Of a stretch of DNA of 64,000 nucleotides, positions 46,326 to 57,860 are shown piece after piece (the first letter of the stretch is position 1; each line of letters starts with the position of its first letter). This stretch comes from Dallia pectoralis. Its lineage: Eukaryota > Chordata > Actinopteri > Esociformes > Umbridae. The stretch is taken from assembly GCA_029465975.1 (NCBI GenBank), contig CM055760.1, forward strand, positions 1,443,380 to 1,507,379, written 5' to 3'. Below the pieces are notes generated by a model that worked only from the letters and a program-made list of their open reading frames with translations, had not been told where the DNA came from and did not search any database. The position numbers and the translations under genes are program-made.

Positions 46326-49300
46326 AACATAAAGCACAATCAAATACACACAGACGTTAACATTTTTTTTATTAAGAGCACACTATGCAAAAATTATTTG
46401 ACTATTAACTTAACTAGCTATGATATTTGGAAGCAAGCATGAGCATTCAGTTTAACCAACTCTTCAAGGTCTTTCTCACCTTCTCACTTAAAGAATTTGT
46501 GCTCTGTCTGCACTAATAATACATGGGTAATTATAATGCTTTTACCTAACTCAAAGACACCGCAACTGACAAGAAAGAAAAAGTAAGCTTAGATGGTGCT
46601 GTGCAATGCTGACTACTAATGAAACCAAGGTCTTCTTTTCTTTCAGAAGTCTTGCCATGACACTGACAAAAGACAACCTTGGAGGACTCTATCTTTGATT
46701 ATGCAGTGTCTTTACAGGCTAACTTCCACAGTCTTACTATACTTAGTGTAAATACACTTTCGGTGGTGTCATCACATGCCTTGATAATGTAAGGGGTGTG
46801 TCTTAACACAAGATACTTGAGGTACGGTACCATAGATTACTTTACGCTATATTTGCGCAACACCACAAATCGGCATGGGAATTTGTAATACATTACTACT
46901 AGTGAAACCAACCAACACATTCGGCATGTATGGCTTCAATTATACTTCAATTGATAAAGTGAGTTACCCGGGAGATAGCATAAGTCTGTACACCCCAAAG
47001 AATACAAATGACCGTTCAGCAATAATATATGAGTTACCAGGAGGCATTCTACTCATTATGTAGTCTTGTCCTGATGTGCTGTTTCATGTTTTAACAGGGA
47101 TTAGAGTACAAAAACCTGATAGCTTCTATATATGCAGCTTTATGCATCCGACTCCACAGAAGTCTCCCTAGGGAAAACTGGGTTTAAAAATCAATATTAA
47201 TACATAAAAAACATAATTTAGCTGTGTTTGATTTAGCTCCTAGGATTCAAAAGACTAATAGAAAAAATTTGTTTCAAACATTTTCAAATAGATTTCAATA
47301 GATTTCACTTAGATTTCACTTAGAATCTAGCAGTCCAGGCTTGCCTTTGCCTACGATCCACTTGTACCAGAAGCGAGACAATCCACAGACGATGTCCACT
47401 GCACTGACGAGCATTTTCATAAATATTGCCTCATAATATTGCCTCAAAAAACAATAAATCTGCAAAAAAATAACATGTGATGAAGATTTCTAGGGAATTG
47501 ACACAAAGTTAGACAATGGTGTTTACACCACTGCAAAATAATGAGTACACACGACATGTTTATGTCTCTATTACATGTCTTTGACAGACGAATTACTCTT
47601 GGTAAGATGAAAGTGAAGAAGTCCTACTTACGTAAATTAAATCATATTTGTTATGTGCTTGTTAACAACAGCTATAGCCAAATCTTGATCTACTTACAAG
47701 ATCAACAATCTCATCTGATCTCCCAAAATGGTAAAATATCCACTTGGCTTGAAAAGAAGATAAGGCATATTCAAAACCACAATTAGTGACCACAATTCTG
47801 GATAAGATGCAAGTAACTTTAAAATATGATTTGTGTATGTGAGGTCAATTACGTCAGTTGGAGTTGGGAGAAAATTAAGTTAATTGTTCTAATTTTTGTT
47901 TCACTAAATGTTTTTTAAACGGGAGTGAAACAGGAGAACTAGAATAAAAATAAAAAAGTCCTGTGATACTAAGCCCTTAGTGGGTAAAGAGATCCTTACA
48001 AATAATCAACAATAAACTCACAAGCATGCAGTCCCTCCAGGCATTTAGGTGAGTGTTTTGTTAAAGTTTGAATACACAGTCTAATAAAAACAAATACGTA
48101 CAAATAAAAAATTAAGCAACAACCTGTAACCTCAGTTTGATTCATTTAACATCAGAGTAATAAGATTTTTTTGAGAAATAAACATAATGAAAACCAGACT
48201 GTGGTTTATAATAAGTGTTTATAATAAAGTTGTTACTATAGTTTAATTTACTGCACATGGTCACCGAGCTACTGTATAGCACAAAATTATATAATCAGAA
48301 GCATCTATAAATGTTTTAGAGAGTAGTCTGCTCCTAAACAGACTATTCAGCATTTTGTACATGAGGAATGTTTTGCTAATTGTCACCAAAGGGTTCCAAT
48401 AAATCTGGAGGTCATTATGCCTTCATTCTACATGGATTAGACTCTCTTTTGAAAGGTAAAATCAAATGCTTTCAAATGTACTCTTGAAGTGGATATGAGG
48501 CCATTAGATATAACAATTATTAGCATATTATACCACATGCAGCTTTGCTGCAGATATCTCTGCATTTGTTAACCACTTTTTCAGCATTATTTTTTCTCCT
48601 CTTAAGCATTATCTTCAAAGCCAGTTGAGCTTCTTTTGAAACACTGACCGGTTGGATTTTGTGGGTTGGATTTTGTAAATGCTGTGAGATCTGCATGTCA
48701 ATTAGGTTCTTTTTAAATGTTTGTCAGACCGTACGATAAAATCTCAAATTGTGCAGAGTTGCAGATCCTTGCCTGTGGTTTATAAACACCAAAGACCACG
48801 CAGGAAACACATTTTCATTATAAGCCCATCTAGCTATCTTTCTTTGGTGACAATAATTGGTGGTTCTAGTTAAAGAAATGTCAACAGGAAATGTTATTTA
48901 CAGTTCCGCTGTCATCGTTGGTAATAATTATAGTTAAAGAGTTTATAGTATTGGGGTTCCGTTTTGTTCACTATATCCCTTGTACATCACCCATCCTAAT
49001 CCAAAATCCCAGATCTTTGAGGAAGACTGAAATACTTTATTACAACTATTACAAATTCATCCATCCATCATTCATAGTGGGGCTGGATTCCCAGTCCACA
49101 GCCCAGCCCAGATAAACAGTCTTGCAGATTCAGAATCAGTTTTGCTTATTAGATAGTAATGAATATACGATTGTGCAGAACAGACAGAAACTGATTCTAA
49201 ATCAGTACTGCTTCAAGTTGGTCTGTAAATATGGGCCAGACTACCTCAGCAATAGACCCATAGATGCTTTCCAATAAAAATCTCATTCAACTTTCATTGT

Positions 49301-49715
49301 AAACTAGATTTGTCCCTCAAACATAGCCATAAAGCTCATCCACACACAATCAATAAAAGGGTTTGTTTCCTGAAAGTCAGCCCAGATCACCTCTTCAGGG
49401 TGACCAGTATTGTCAAATTGCTAGAATTGGAGGTGGGCGGCTGGCAGGAGGAAGGAATAAGAACAGAACAACCGCTTTAGCAAACCCCATAATGCAGCTG
49501 TTGTTCCATTAACTCCATTCACAGCTGAATGCGAGACTCTCTATTCTGAAACAATATTAGGCAGTATGCTCTTTCTTTCTAACTTTTTTAATCACACAAC
49601 CTCATTTTGGTCTGTGAAGAGAAGTGTGAATGTACTGTAACTAAGTTTAGGCACCAAACACTTAATCTTACATAATCTTAGCGTACAGAAAAAGGTGTAC
49701 ACATGCAGGCGCACG
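46326..49715. other. No gene recognised
   Basis: About 3.4 kb. The most coding-like spot is a 33-codon minus-strand frame at 47420-47319 (MKMLVSAVDIVCGLSRFWYK...), with an AG preceded by a T-run at 47460; it has no recognised homology and a poor 3' boundary. Confidence 0.35.
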
Positions 49716-49716
49716 T

Positions 49717-49719
<3 letters not shown>

Positions 49720-49775
<56 letters not shown>
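49720..49775 (+). repeat. CA microsatellite
   Basis: An uninterrupted run of about 27 CA units. Confidence 0.98.
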
Positions 49776-49776
<1 letters not shown>

Positions 49777-52120
49777 CATAATTTAACCTACCCATTAACC
49801 CCACTAACCCCAACCCTAAACACTTGCTGTAAATACTAATCCCAGTTAGTAACTTTTTGAATCAAATAAACTACAAGGCCAAAAATGTAGGCCTGATTGT
49901 GCTGTCCAAAACAGGTGCAACGAGTTAAACATGAACCCACACATTAACAGAAAAGCAGACAAAACAAACACACACTCTTCCCCAACCAGACAACAGTACA
50001 TAGGACCTGGAATGGGATTCTGAAACGTTACCATTATATGGACACAATATGCATCCCTGCACTTCTTTCACCGGGAGGTGACAAGATGTTATTGGCCAGT
50101 GATGAAGAGGCTGTTTTGAATGAGCAATTAATTATCAGAGTCATGGGGTGTAATGCATCCATTCATTATCCTCATTAGCCATCATGGCTGTTCCTAACAT
50201 GGGAGCAAGAAGTGCATCTGTCCTCTGCAGTTGTCCAGGGAACTGTCTGGTCACAAACTCTTCTTCATTCATTAGGACATGCATGTGAACACTATACACT
50301 CACAATGAAGGAGAAGACTGAGAATGAAACTGTCACAAAAATGAGATAAGAAGGCTAGATAGCGTAGATTTATGTTTAGAATGAGCTGACAAAACAGAAT
50401 GATTAAAAGAGAAATGATTCCTCCTCTGTAGAATTCAACGGAAACACATCTGTAAGTGCTCTTATTATGGTGGTTTGGGATCTACTGTCCTGAGTCACGC
50501 ATGGAATGTCAGCCATGCAGCAGGAGAGTTAGAGGTCACGGAGATGCACGTGGGAAGCAGCAAGTGTGGGCTTGGCATCAGCATGTCTGCTGCCCTGCTG
50601 CGTGTTCCAGCCCATCCAGAGCTATCACACACTACTTCAGTCACACAAAGTAAACACTTGTGTTAAAACAAGACAATCACATTAATAATTTATATCTCAA
50701 TGTAATGATGTAATATTCTACTTCTTATGTTAATTCTATGATAATGAAGTTAAACAGCGCAAGAAAAAAAAAGCTGTAGGCTGATTCATTTTATTGTAAA
50801 AAAGTGTGACATTTGCATGTTTGAAAATGGATTCACTACATCGACATAGTTTGAATACAGCAAAATAAAAGCACTGAATGAAGATAATCTTGAGTTAATC
50901 AGTGAATTAATAATAGGGCAGGGAAAACACATCACAACTAATAATTACTACATAGAGTATTCTATGAGCAGGCCCTTTCAAAACAACCCTTGGTTTAGTT
51001 GAAAGTGACATTCGGAAACACTGTTGTTTATGAGGAGTGCTCTATGTTTTAATGTCCCTTTCATGGAACGCACGGTTATAGTATATGGTATTTTTTGTTG
51101 TCCCCAGACATATAGCAGTGTTTTTATGTGTGTCTGTGTTTCAGGAGATTTTTTGTGTTTCTCTGTTTCTCCATGTAAAAACTCTTCACTTTCATTTCCC
51201 GCGTAAATAAAAATGCCCTGCCTCAGCATTCAAAGCAACATCTCATTCTCTGTTTTATATGGAGGTGTTGATAGGTAATAGGAGATGAGTGGGTGGAAGG
51301 TTTCTATGAAATGGCTGACAAGGCAATTTACATCATGACCATTGGGCTGCTGGCAAAGGCATTTGGACCTTTTTCTTTGTTTCTTTGTATTCCTGTCTAT
51401 GTCTTTCCCTATATAAATGGTTTGGTAAGATTTTTAAGATCCTTTCCGGGTTCTTAAACACACCAATTGTTTTTAGAAAATTTACTAAAAAATTGTATAT
51501 CACATCATACAAATTGGTACTATTATAAAAGATACAACCAGCTCAAAAACTATTGGTGCCCCCTCAGGCAAGGATAACAGAATGTATTTCCCTGTAATAT
51601 TTGAAATGGGAAATGGGATTTCGGGCTTCTATGCAGAACCATTGACGATCATTCACATTCCTGGGTTTGCCCATATTAACTGGCCTCTTCAACTAAGGAC
51701 ACAAGTTTTGGATTACGTTGAGTTCTGGCAACTGAGATGGCCATGGCAGAACATTGATTTTATTTTCACTGGATCATTTGTATGTGGATGTTAAGGTATG
51801 TTTTAAGTCATTGTTTCTTGAAAAAAATGCCTGCTCTAACCCTTGATGGACTCTCCTTGTATGCATCTATGTTTCAACGCCAAACATGCATTTGCGTCCT
51901 CTACCTGTGTGTTACATATCATTTCATTTTTTATGAATTGCCATGACTGAGCTTAGTGTAATATTCAATTGTTTGTGCATCTTCTTATAGACATTAACAA
52001 AGGTTATATTATTAGTGTTATTTGAACTAGATAGTTTTTTGTATTCTCCATGGTGATTTCTTTATGGAAGTGTTTTACCTTATTATTACTCATTATACCC
52101 AAGTAAAATAATGAAATAAT
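49776..52120. other. No gene recognised
   Basis: About 2.3 kb spacer. A plus-strand stretch at 50460-50650 is less AT-rich with two overlapping open frames, but no motif is recognisable. Confidence 0.4.
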
Positions 52121-52125
52121 GTAAT

Positions 52126-52516
52126 TGTCATGAACAGATCGGCGTAGTGCGGTGGGAGCCATATGCAGAGTCGTAGTTATCCGTTTCAAAGGGTTTATTG
52201 AAGTATGCCAACATAAAACAAACCGTAAACGGCGACAAAAGCTAACTGGTTATAAAGGAAACAAAAGTGCGCATATCGCGTCTTATAATAATCCGTTACA
52301 ATATACCAATAGCAATCTACACCAACACTAACTCACCTCTGTAATCCCGTGACATATAACAACAAACAATGCTCAGCAACTGTGAATAATCCTAGATCCC
52401 CTTTATAGCCCGGACTAATGACTAAATGAAAACAGCCGTGACTAATAAACCAAAACCCAGGAAGTGCTTCAATGAAATACAAACAGTGCAGCAACGCCCC
52501 CTAACCACTCGTGACA
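52126..52516 (-). repeat. 3' LTR of element 2
   Basis: Appears identical to 54967-55357. Confidence 0.95.
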
Positions 52517-52621
52517 GTATCCCCCACCAAAAGGCTAGCTCCCAGATAGCCGAAAGATAACAAGAAAAAAAAAACAAAACGGGAGCAACAGGAGAGAACC
52601 AACAGTCCACCCCCAAAAGGG

Positions 52622-54964
52622 TCAGTCCAGGACCGCAGGTCCAGCCCTGAATAGGCCTCGGTGGCCTGAGAGGCCGCCATCTAGTGCGGCTGAGAGACCG
52701 CGTTGTGGCGGCGGCCATCGTGGGCGGCGTGGCGGCGGCCCTTGTGGGCGGCGTGGCGGCGGCCATCGTGGGCGGCGTGGCGGCGGCCATCGTTGGCGTA
52801 GTCGTGGCGGCGGCCATCGTGAGCGTAGTCGTGGCGGCGTCCATCGTGAGCGTAGTCGTGGCGGCGGCCATTGTGAGCGTAGTCGTGATGGCGGCCATCG
52901 TGAGCGTAGTCGTGGCGGCGGCCATCGTGAGCGTAGTCGTGGCGGCGGCCATCGTGAGCGTAGTCGTGGCGGCGGCCATCGTGGCGTAGTCGTGGCGGCG
53001 GCCATCGTGAGCGTAGTCGTGGCGGCGGCCATCGTGAGCGTAGTCGTGGCGGCGGCCATCGTGAGCGTAGTCGTGGCGGCGGCCATCGTGAGCGTAGTCG
53101 TGGCGGCGGCCATCGTGAGCGTAGTCGTGGCGGCGGCCATCGTGAGCGTAGTCGTGGCGGCGGCCATTGTGAGCGTAGTCGTGGCGGCGGCCATCGTGAG
53201 CGTAGTCGTGGCGGCGGCCATCGTGCGCGTCGTCGTGGCGGCGGCCATCGTGAGCGCCGTCGTGGGCGGCGGCCATCGTGAGCGTCGTCGTGGCGGCGGC
53301 CATCGTGAGCGTCGTCGTGGCGGCGGCCATCTTGAGCGTCGTCGTGGCGCGGCCCTCGTGGGCGGCGATGCGGCAGCCATTGTGGGCGGCGATGCGGCAG
53401 CCATAGTGGGCGGCGATGCGGCAGCCATTGTGGGCGGCGATGCGGCAGCCATTGTGGGCGGCGATGCGGCAGCCATTGTGGGTGGCGATGCGGCAGCCAT
53501 TGTGGGCGGCGATGCGGCAGCCATTGTGGGCGGCGGCGTGACGGCAACAGCCATCTTGGGCGCTGGCGTGACGACGGCAACCACCTTGGGCGCTGGCGTG
53601 ACGACAACAGCCATCTTGAGCGCTGGCGGGACGGCGGGAGCCATCGTGGACGCTGGCGAGACGGCGGCAGCCATCTTGGGCGCTGGCGTGACGACAACAG
53701 CCATCTTGAGCGCTGGCGTGACGGCAACCGCCATCTTGGGCGCTGGCGTGACGGCGGGGACCATCGTGGACGCCGGCGTGACGGCGGCAGCCATCTTGGG
53801 CGCTGGCGTGGCGACGGCAGCCATCTTGAGCGCTGGCGTGACGGCAACAGCCATCTTGGGCGCTGGCGTGACGGCGGGGACCATCGTGGACGCTGGCGTG
53901 ACGGCGGCAGCCATCTTGGGCGCTGGCGTGGCGACGGCAGCCATCTTGAGCGCTGGCGTGACGGCAACAGCCATCTTGGGCGCTGGCGTGACGGCGGGGA
54001 CCATCGTGGACGCCGGCGTGACGGCGGCAGCCATCTTGGGCGCTGGCGTGACGACAACAGCCATCTTGAGCGCTGGCGTGACGGCAACAGCCATCTTGGG
54101 CGCTGGCGTGACGGCGGGGACCATCGTGGACGCCGGCGTGACGGCGGCAGCCATCTTGGGCGCTGGCGTGGCGACGGCAGCCATCCTGAGCGCTGGCGTG
54201 ACGGCAACAGCCATCTTGGGCGCTGGCGTGACGGCGGGGGCCATCGTGGACGCTGGCGTGACGGCGGCAGCCATCTTGGGCGCTGGCGTGGCGACGGCAG
54301 CCATCTTGGGCGCTGGCGTGATGACAACAGCCATCTTGAGCGCTGGCGGGACGGCGGGAGCCATCGTGGACGCTGGCGAGACGGCGGGGACCATCGTGGA
54401 CGCTGGCGTGACGGCGGGGACCATCGTGGACGCTGGCGTGACGGCGGCAGCCATCTTGGGCGCTGGCGTGGCGGAGGCGATCTCTGGCGTCAGATCCTGA
54501 AAGTCCAGCCATGCCTGCCACCACGCCCTAATGACAGCCGGGGGCTGCTTATGTAACCCCTCCGGGATTTCTCTGTCCCGGATGTAGGTGGTCTGAAAGG
54601 GTCTTCCCCGGCGGGGGTAGTGGCTGTAGCTCCAGGGTTTTCCTCCCCCTGTCTGCAGCCCCGGAACAGTGGGCGGTGTCTTCTGCCCGCCCCAGCCGAC
54701 GTCCGATGTTGCGGGGACTAGTCGACTGAGGACGGGGTCCCATAGCAGGGCGTCTTCCAGGGAGTCCTCCTCCACTCGCTCGTAGAACGCTTCCTCATCA
54801 TCCGAGGAGAGGGAGTCGGACCCCCAATCACCCTGCCAGGTGTAGCGCCGCTCCTGCTGCTCCGTGGGTTGACGGTGAGCTTCATACCTCGGAGCGCTAT
54901 AGCTTGCCCCTCCGAGGAATCCACTCACCGTCCGGCTCTGCGGGCTTCTTGGGTGGCTGAGCAT
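52622..54964 (-). CDS. Element 2 repeat protein, 780 codons, intact
   Basis: Open from the ATG in the PBS to TGA at 52624-52622; the frame is also open upstream through U5 to an earlier ATG (MAPTALRRSVHD). Residues 1-165 are non-repetitive: acidic SDSLSSDDEEAFYERVEED, then SYSHYPRRGRPFQTTYIRD and a Trp-rich VIRAWWQAWLDFQDLTPE. Then come three stacked tandem blocks: 10-residue TPAPKMAAAV (30 nt, about 30 copies), 8-residue SPPTMAAA (24 nt, about 8), 9-residue TTTLTMAAA (27 nt, about 20). A local slip in the last block changes the residues to PRLRSRWPP. No enzyme, zinc knuckle or membrane segment. Possibly a gag substitute or packaging factor; unknown. Confidence 0.65.
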   Translation of the reverse strand: MLSHPRSPQSRTVSGFLGGASYSAPRYEAHRQPTEQQERRYTWQGDWGSDSLSSDDEEAFYERVEEDSLEDALLWDPVLSRLVPATSDVGWGGQKTPPTVPGLQTGGGKPWSYSHYPRRGRPFQTTYIRDREIPEGLHKQPPAVIRAWWQAWLDFQDLTPEIASATPAPKMAAAVTPASTMVPAVTPASTMVPAVSPASTMAPAVPPALKMAVVITPAPKMAAVATPAPKMAAAVTPASTMAPAVTPAPKMAVAVTPALRMAAVATPAPKMAAAVTPASTMVPAVTPAPKMAVAVTPALKMAVVVTPAPKMAAAVTPASTMVPAVTPAPKMAVAVTPALKMAAVATPAPKMAAAVTPASTMVPAVTPAPKMAVAVTPALKMAAVATPAPKMAAAVTPASTMVPAVTPAPKMAVAVTPALKMAVVVTPAPKMAAAVSPASTMAPAVPPALKMAVVVTPAPKVVAVVTPAPKMAVAVTPPPTMAAASPPTMAAASPPTMAAASPPTMAAASPPTMAAASPPTMAAASPPTMAAASPPTRAAPRRRSRWPPPRRRSRWPPPRRRSRWPPPTTALTMAAATTTRTMAAATTTLTMAAATTTLTMAAATTTLTMAAATTTLTMAAATTTLTMAAATTTLTMAAATTTLTMAAATTTLTMAAATTTPRWPPPRLRSRWPPPRLRSRWPPPRLRSRWPPSRLRSQWPPPRLRSRWTPPRLRSRWPPPRLRQRWPPPRRPRWPPPRRPQGPPPRRPRWPPPQRGLSAALDGGLSGHRGLFRAGPAVLD
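52790..54480 (-). repeat. Stacked 30-, 24- and 27-nt tandem repeats with a shared core
   Basis: Minus strand: 30-nt units (about 53530-54480), 24-nt units (about 53350-53530) and 27-nt units (about 52790-53345). All centre on MANGATGGCNGC; about 20 copies read AAGATGGC exactly (CCATCTTG on the plus strand). All periods are multiples of three, which is why several shadow frames stay open on both strands. Confidence 0.93.
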
Positions 54965-54965
54965 T
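54956..54965 (-). promoter_or_regulatory. Self-priming primer-binding site of element 2, overlapping the start codon
   Basis: Minus-strand AATGCTCAGC is a perfect 10-nt complement of the R-region start at 55209-55218. The ATG at 54964-54962 is inside it, so the priming site and the first internal codon share bases. Confidence 0.75.
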
Positions 54966-54966
54966 C

Positions 54967-55357
54967 TGTCATGAACAGATCGGCGTAGTGCGGTGGGAGC
55001 CATATGCAGAGTCGTAGTTATCCGTTTCAAAGGGTTTATTGAAGTATGCCAACATAAAACAAACCGTAAACGGCGACAAAAGCTAACTGGTTATAAAGGA
55101 AACAAAAGTGCGCATATCGCGTCTTATAATAATCCGTTACAATATACCAATAGCAATCTACACCAACACTAACTCACCTCTGTAATCCCGTGACATATAA
55201 CAACAAACAATGCTCAGCAACTGTGAATAATCCTAGATCCCCTTTATAGCCCGGACTAATGACTAAATGAAAACAGCCGTGACTAATAAACCAAAACCCA
55301 GGAAGTGCTTCAATGAAATACAAACAGTGCAGCAACGCCCCCTAACCACTCGTGACA
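54967..55357 (-). repeat. 5' LTR of element 2
   Basis: On the minus strand: TGTCACGAG start, CTATAAAG (plus-strand CTTTATA at 55242-55248), predicted transcript start GCTGAGCATT (55209-55218) 30 nt later, AATAAA in CTTCAATAAACCC near 55037, and end TTCATGACA. Confidence 0.95.
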
Positions 55358-55592
55358 GTAATGGCTCAAAATAGTGAACATAATCGACGTGAACATAATC
55401 GAAAAGCTGCAAACCCAGTGAATAAGCCATGATGAAGCCCGCAAATAAATGTAAAAGTGTGTGTTACATGACAGTGGGGGCAAATTATTTTGCACTTCGT
55501 GCAACTGCGTGTTTATTAATGTCTGAAATAATACAAGATGAGAACTTAAATATTCCCAGCACTTTCTGTGATGTAGTATGCTGACTCTTTAC

Positions 55593-55819
55593 ATTAAGGT
55601 AGTAGCCTAGTGAGAACAGGGTGTTGGGGAATCACTTATTAAGGTAGTAGCCTAGTGAGAACAGGGTGTTGGGGAATCACTTATTAAGGTAGTAGCCTAG
55701 TGAGAACAGGGTGTTGGGGAATCACTTTTTAAGGTAGTAGCCTAGTGAGAACAGGGTGTTGGGGAATCACTTATTAAGGTAGTAGCCTAGTGAGAACAGG
55801 GTGTTGGGGAATCACTTTT
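55593..55819 (+). repeat. 45-bp tandem repeat, five copies
   Basis: Near-identical units ATTAAGGTAGTAGCCTAGTG AGAACAGGGTGTTGGGGAATCACTT start at 55593, 55638, 55683, 55728 and 55773. One or two differences only, so recently homogenised. Confidence 0.97.
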
Positions 55820-55929
55820 TTTCCTCTTTTTCATCGATTGCATAAATATCCCGAATATTCCATCGCATTTTTTAAAAAACGTGCCGCATAATCAAGGATT
55901 TTTGCCCGCAACAATCACAAAAAACTCTG

Positions 55930-56185
55930 GTCACCAGGTCACCTGTTTTTGGTCATGCCTTTGTGTGGAATTGTTCTGTTACACATCTTATTCATATATT
56001 TCCTTCCTGTGTGGAAGTGATTCTTTAAGTCTGCGTGGTTTGTAATTTTGTATTACTTACTGACACATGTTTGTGTCAAGTTGACAAGCTTTGACTGAGT
56101 GAGTGACTTCATTAAAAGACTCACTAAAGATACTTGTTTCTGCGCCTGGCTCCGTCTTTCCTATCTACACACAATAGATGTGACA
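55930..56185 (+). mobile_element. LTR-like 3' fragment
   Basis: ATTAAAAGACTC (poly(A)-like), then TTTCTGCGCCTGGCTCCG, then an end ATGTGACA. This is the U5 layout of the solo LTRs in this window. No left end or target duplication found. Confidence 0.35.
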
Positions 56186-56860
56186 TAAAGTCGGGGTTGT
56201 GAACCGGTCATAGCACTATCTCTGCTTTTTCCATAGTTTTACTTGCAGAAACACTCAGCATCACTTTTTATTGATCAATCAACAGCTTTTGAAATCATTG
56301 ATCACATGTTGCTCATTCGGAAATATTATCTTGTGGCTGATTTGATATGACATATGTGATAGATCTCAGACACAAAAAGGGTGAAATCTGATATTTTTTT
56401 TAAATTGCAAAGTTTCCCCATTTTATTTTCCCTTTACATAAATTATATTGGTAACGGATAACTACATGCCTATTACACTGCGTTATATGCTATTGCTCTC
56501 ACATTTGATGGATTGCAAAGTTGGTGTTAAATAAAAAAAAAATTATGTCATTTTCTAAATCTAAAAAGATTCCTGTTACAATTTTGATTGTTTTCTTTTG
56601 GGTAGATAGATGAAAATATTTCCTTCAAAAACGTGTTGATTAGGCTTCTGGTTTGAGCATATGTATGGAGTTGTCGCAGACTGAGGAGGCTCCTGCTAGC
56701 TAGCTAGTTTTCCTAAGTTTACTTGTGGCATTCAAAACCAATTTTTAAAATTTTACTACACATCTCGTTCTGTTTCATTTCTTTGATCCAGTTTCTAGAT
56801 ATTTTGCTTTGTCTAGTCTCATGTCGCACGGTCAGAAAACCTCCGTGCAACAGTTGAAGG
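56186..56860. other. No feature recognised
   Basis: AT-rich DNA between the LTR-like fragment and the L1 relic. Confidence 0.4.
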
Positions 56861-56873
56861 CCAGGCCAGCTGC

Positions 56874-57286
56874 TTGAAGGATGTCGAGATGCTCACTTTC
56901 GTCTCTTCACTCCTCCTGGAGATCCTGGGGCCTAGTGGCGTGCTATCCTCTGCGCCCAAAATCTACCGTGCACACAGGCTCAGCTGTCTTGCTGACGACC
57001 CAACCAACGCCAGACCCAGGCCGCTGATCTGTTGCCTCCATGATTTCCAGGATTGGGAGAGGATTCTGCGCCGGCGCGACAAGTCTTAGCTTTTTTTGCG
57101 TGGTGGAATTTTTTTTTTTTCACCGGACATGATCTCGTCTGGGTCGGAAAAAGCGTGCCAACTTTATGCTTTTCCCTGAGGCACCCAGCGTGTCTCCATG
57201 TTGAATACTCCGGTGAACGGCTGGTGTTTGACTCTGCAGGTGAAGCCCAAAAGTGGTACGACTCTACCTTTCAACATGCTCACTAG
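56874..57286 (+). pseudogene. L1 ORF1 protein, C-terminal half, broken
   Basis: LLEILGPSGVLSSAPKIYRA HRL then RPRPLICCLHDFQDWERILR (RRM-like region), followed by a stop at 57089. After a frame change, SVPTLCFSLRHPACLHVEYS then GERLVFDSAGEAQKWYDSTF is the C-terminal domain of vertebrate L1 ORF1p, an RNA-binding chaperone. The coiled-coil N-terminus is absent. Confidence 0.75.
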
Positions 57287-57860
57287 CTATGTACGCCCAG
57301 ACGTTCCATTCCGGTTTTGACTCTAGGGCAAGAGGTGTTGCGATACTGATTGGCAAAAATGCAAATTTCTCACCCACTAAGGTTGTCTCCGATAGTAATG
57401 GGAGGTATCTAATTGTGACTGGTTCCATTTGTGATACACCTGTGGTTCTGGTCAACTTTTACGCTCCTAACTTTGATGATGTTGGAGTATCCCCTCCATT
57501 GACTCTCATCGCCTGATTCTTGGTGGCGATCTGAATTGCGTTGTGAACCCATCTCTCGACCGCTCGAATCCTAGGGTTATTTCTCCTTCTGCTATGTCCT
57601 GTTTTTCAGGTTTTATGGGCCAGACCGGGTGTGCGGACCCCTGGAGGTTCCTCAACCCCCAGGCAAGGGAGTACTCCTTCTTCTCTCATGTGCACCACTC
57701 CTTCTCACGTATCGACTACTTTTTTATTGACCGCTCTCTGCTCCTACATGTGACCTCCTCTGAATATTTGCCCATCGTCATCTCTGATCATGCCCCAATC
57801 CAATTAGACCTGGCCCTCTCAGCTCAGCCCCGGCCGCCCTTCTGCTGGAGATTTAATTCA
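57287..57860 (+). pseudogene. L1 ORF2 apurinic-type endonuclease, broken
   Basis: RARGVAILIGKNANFSPTKV then GRYLIVTGSICDTPVVLVNF YAPN (57300-57480). After a frameshift, LGGDLNCVVNP (near 57525), SRIDYFFIDRSLL and ISDHAPIQLDL (57780-57815). GDLN, SRIDY and SDHAP are the metal/catalytic blocks of the EEP-fold endonuclease that nicks target DNA in L1. Confidence 0.82.

Larger units (their letters stand above)
52126..55357 (-). mobile_element. Complete non-autonomous LTR retrotransposon, self-priming type (element 2)
   Basis: 3232 bp on the minus strand. Two 391-bp LTRs (52126-52516, 54967-55357) appear identical base for base. The 5-bp duplication is GTAAT (52121-52125, 55358-55362). A polypurine tract (GGTGGGGGATAC on the minus strand) abuts the 3' LTR. 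The PBS, 1 nt inside the 5' LTR, matches the element's own predicted transcript start. It encodes one long repeat protein and no enzymes. Identical LTRs imply a very young and possibly polymorphic insertion. Confidence 0.97.

Noticed and set aside
52681..54524. Several 500-700-codon frames on both strands within element 2
   Set aside because: Same artefact of in-frame tandem repeats. Only the minus-strand frame starting at 54964 begins at the PBS and carries a non-repetitive N-terminus.
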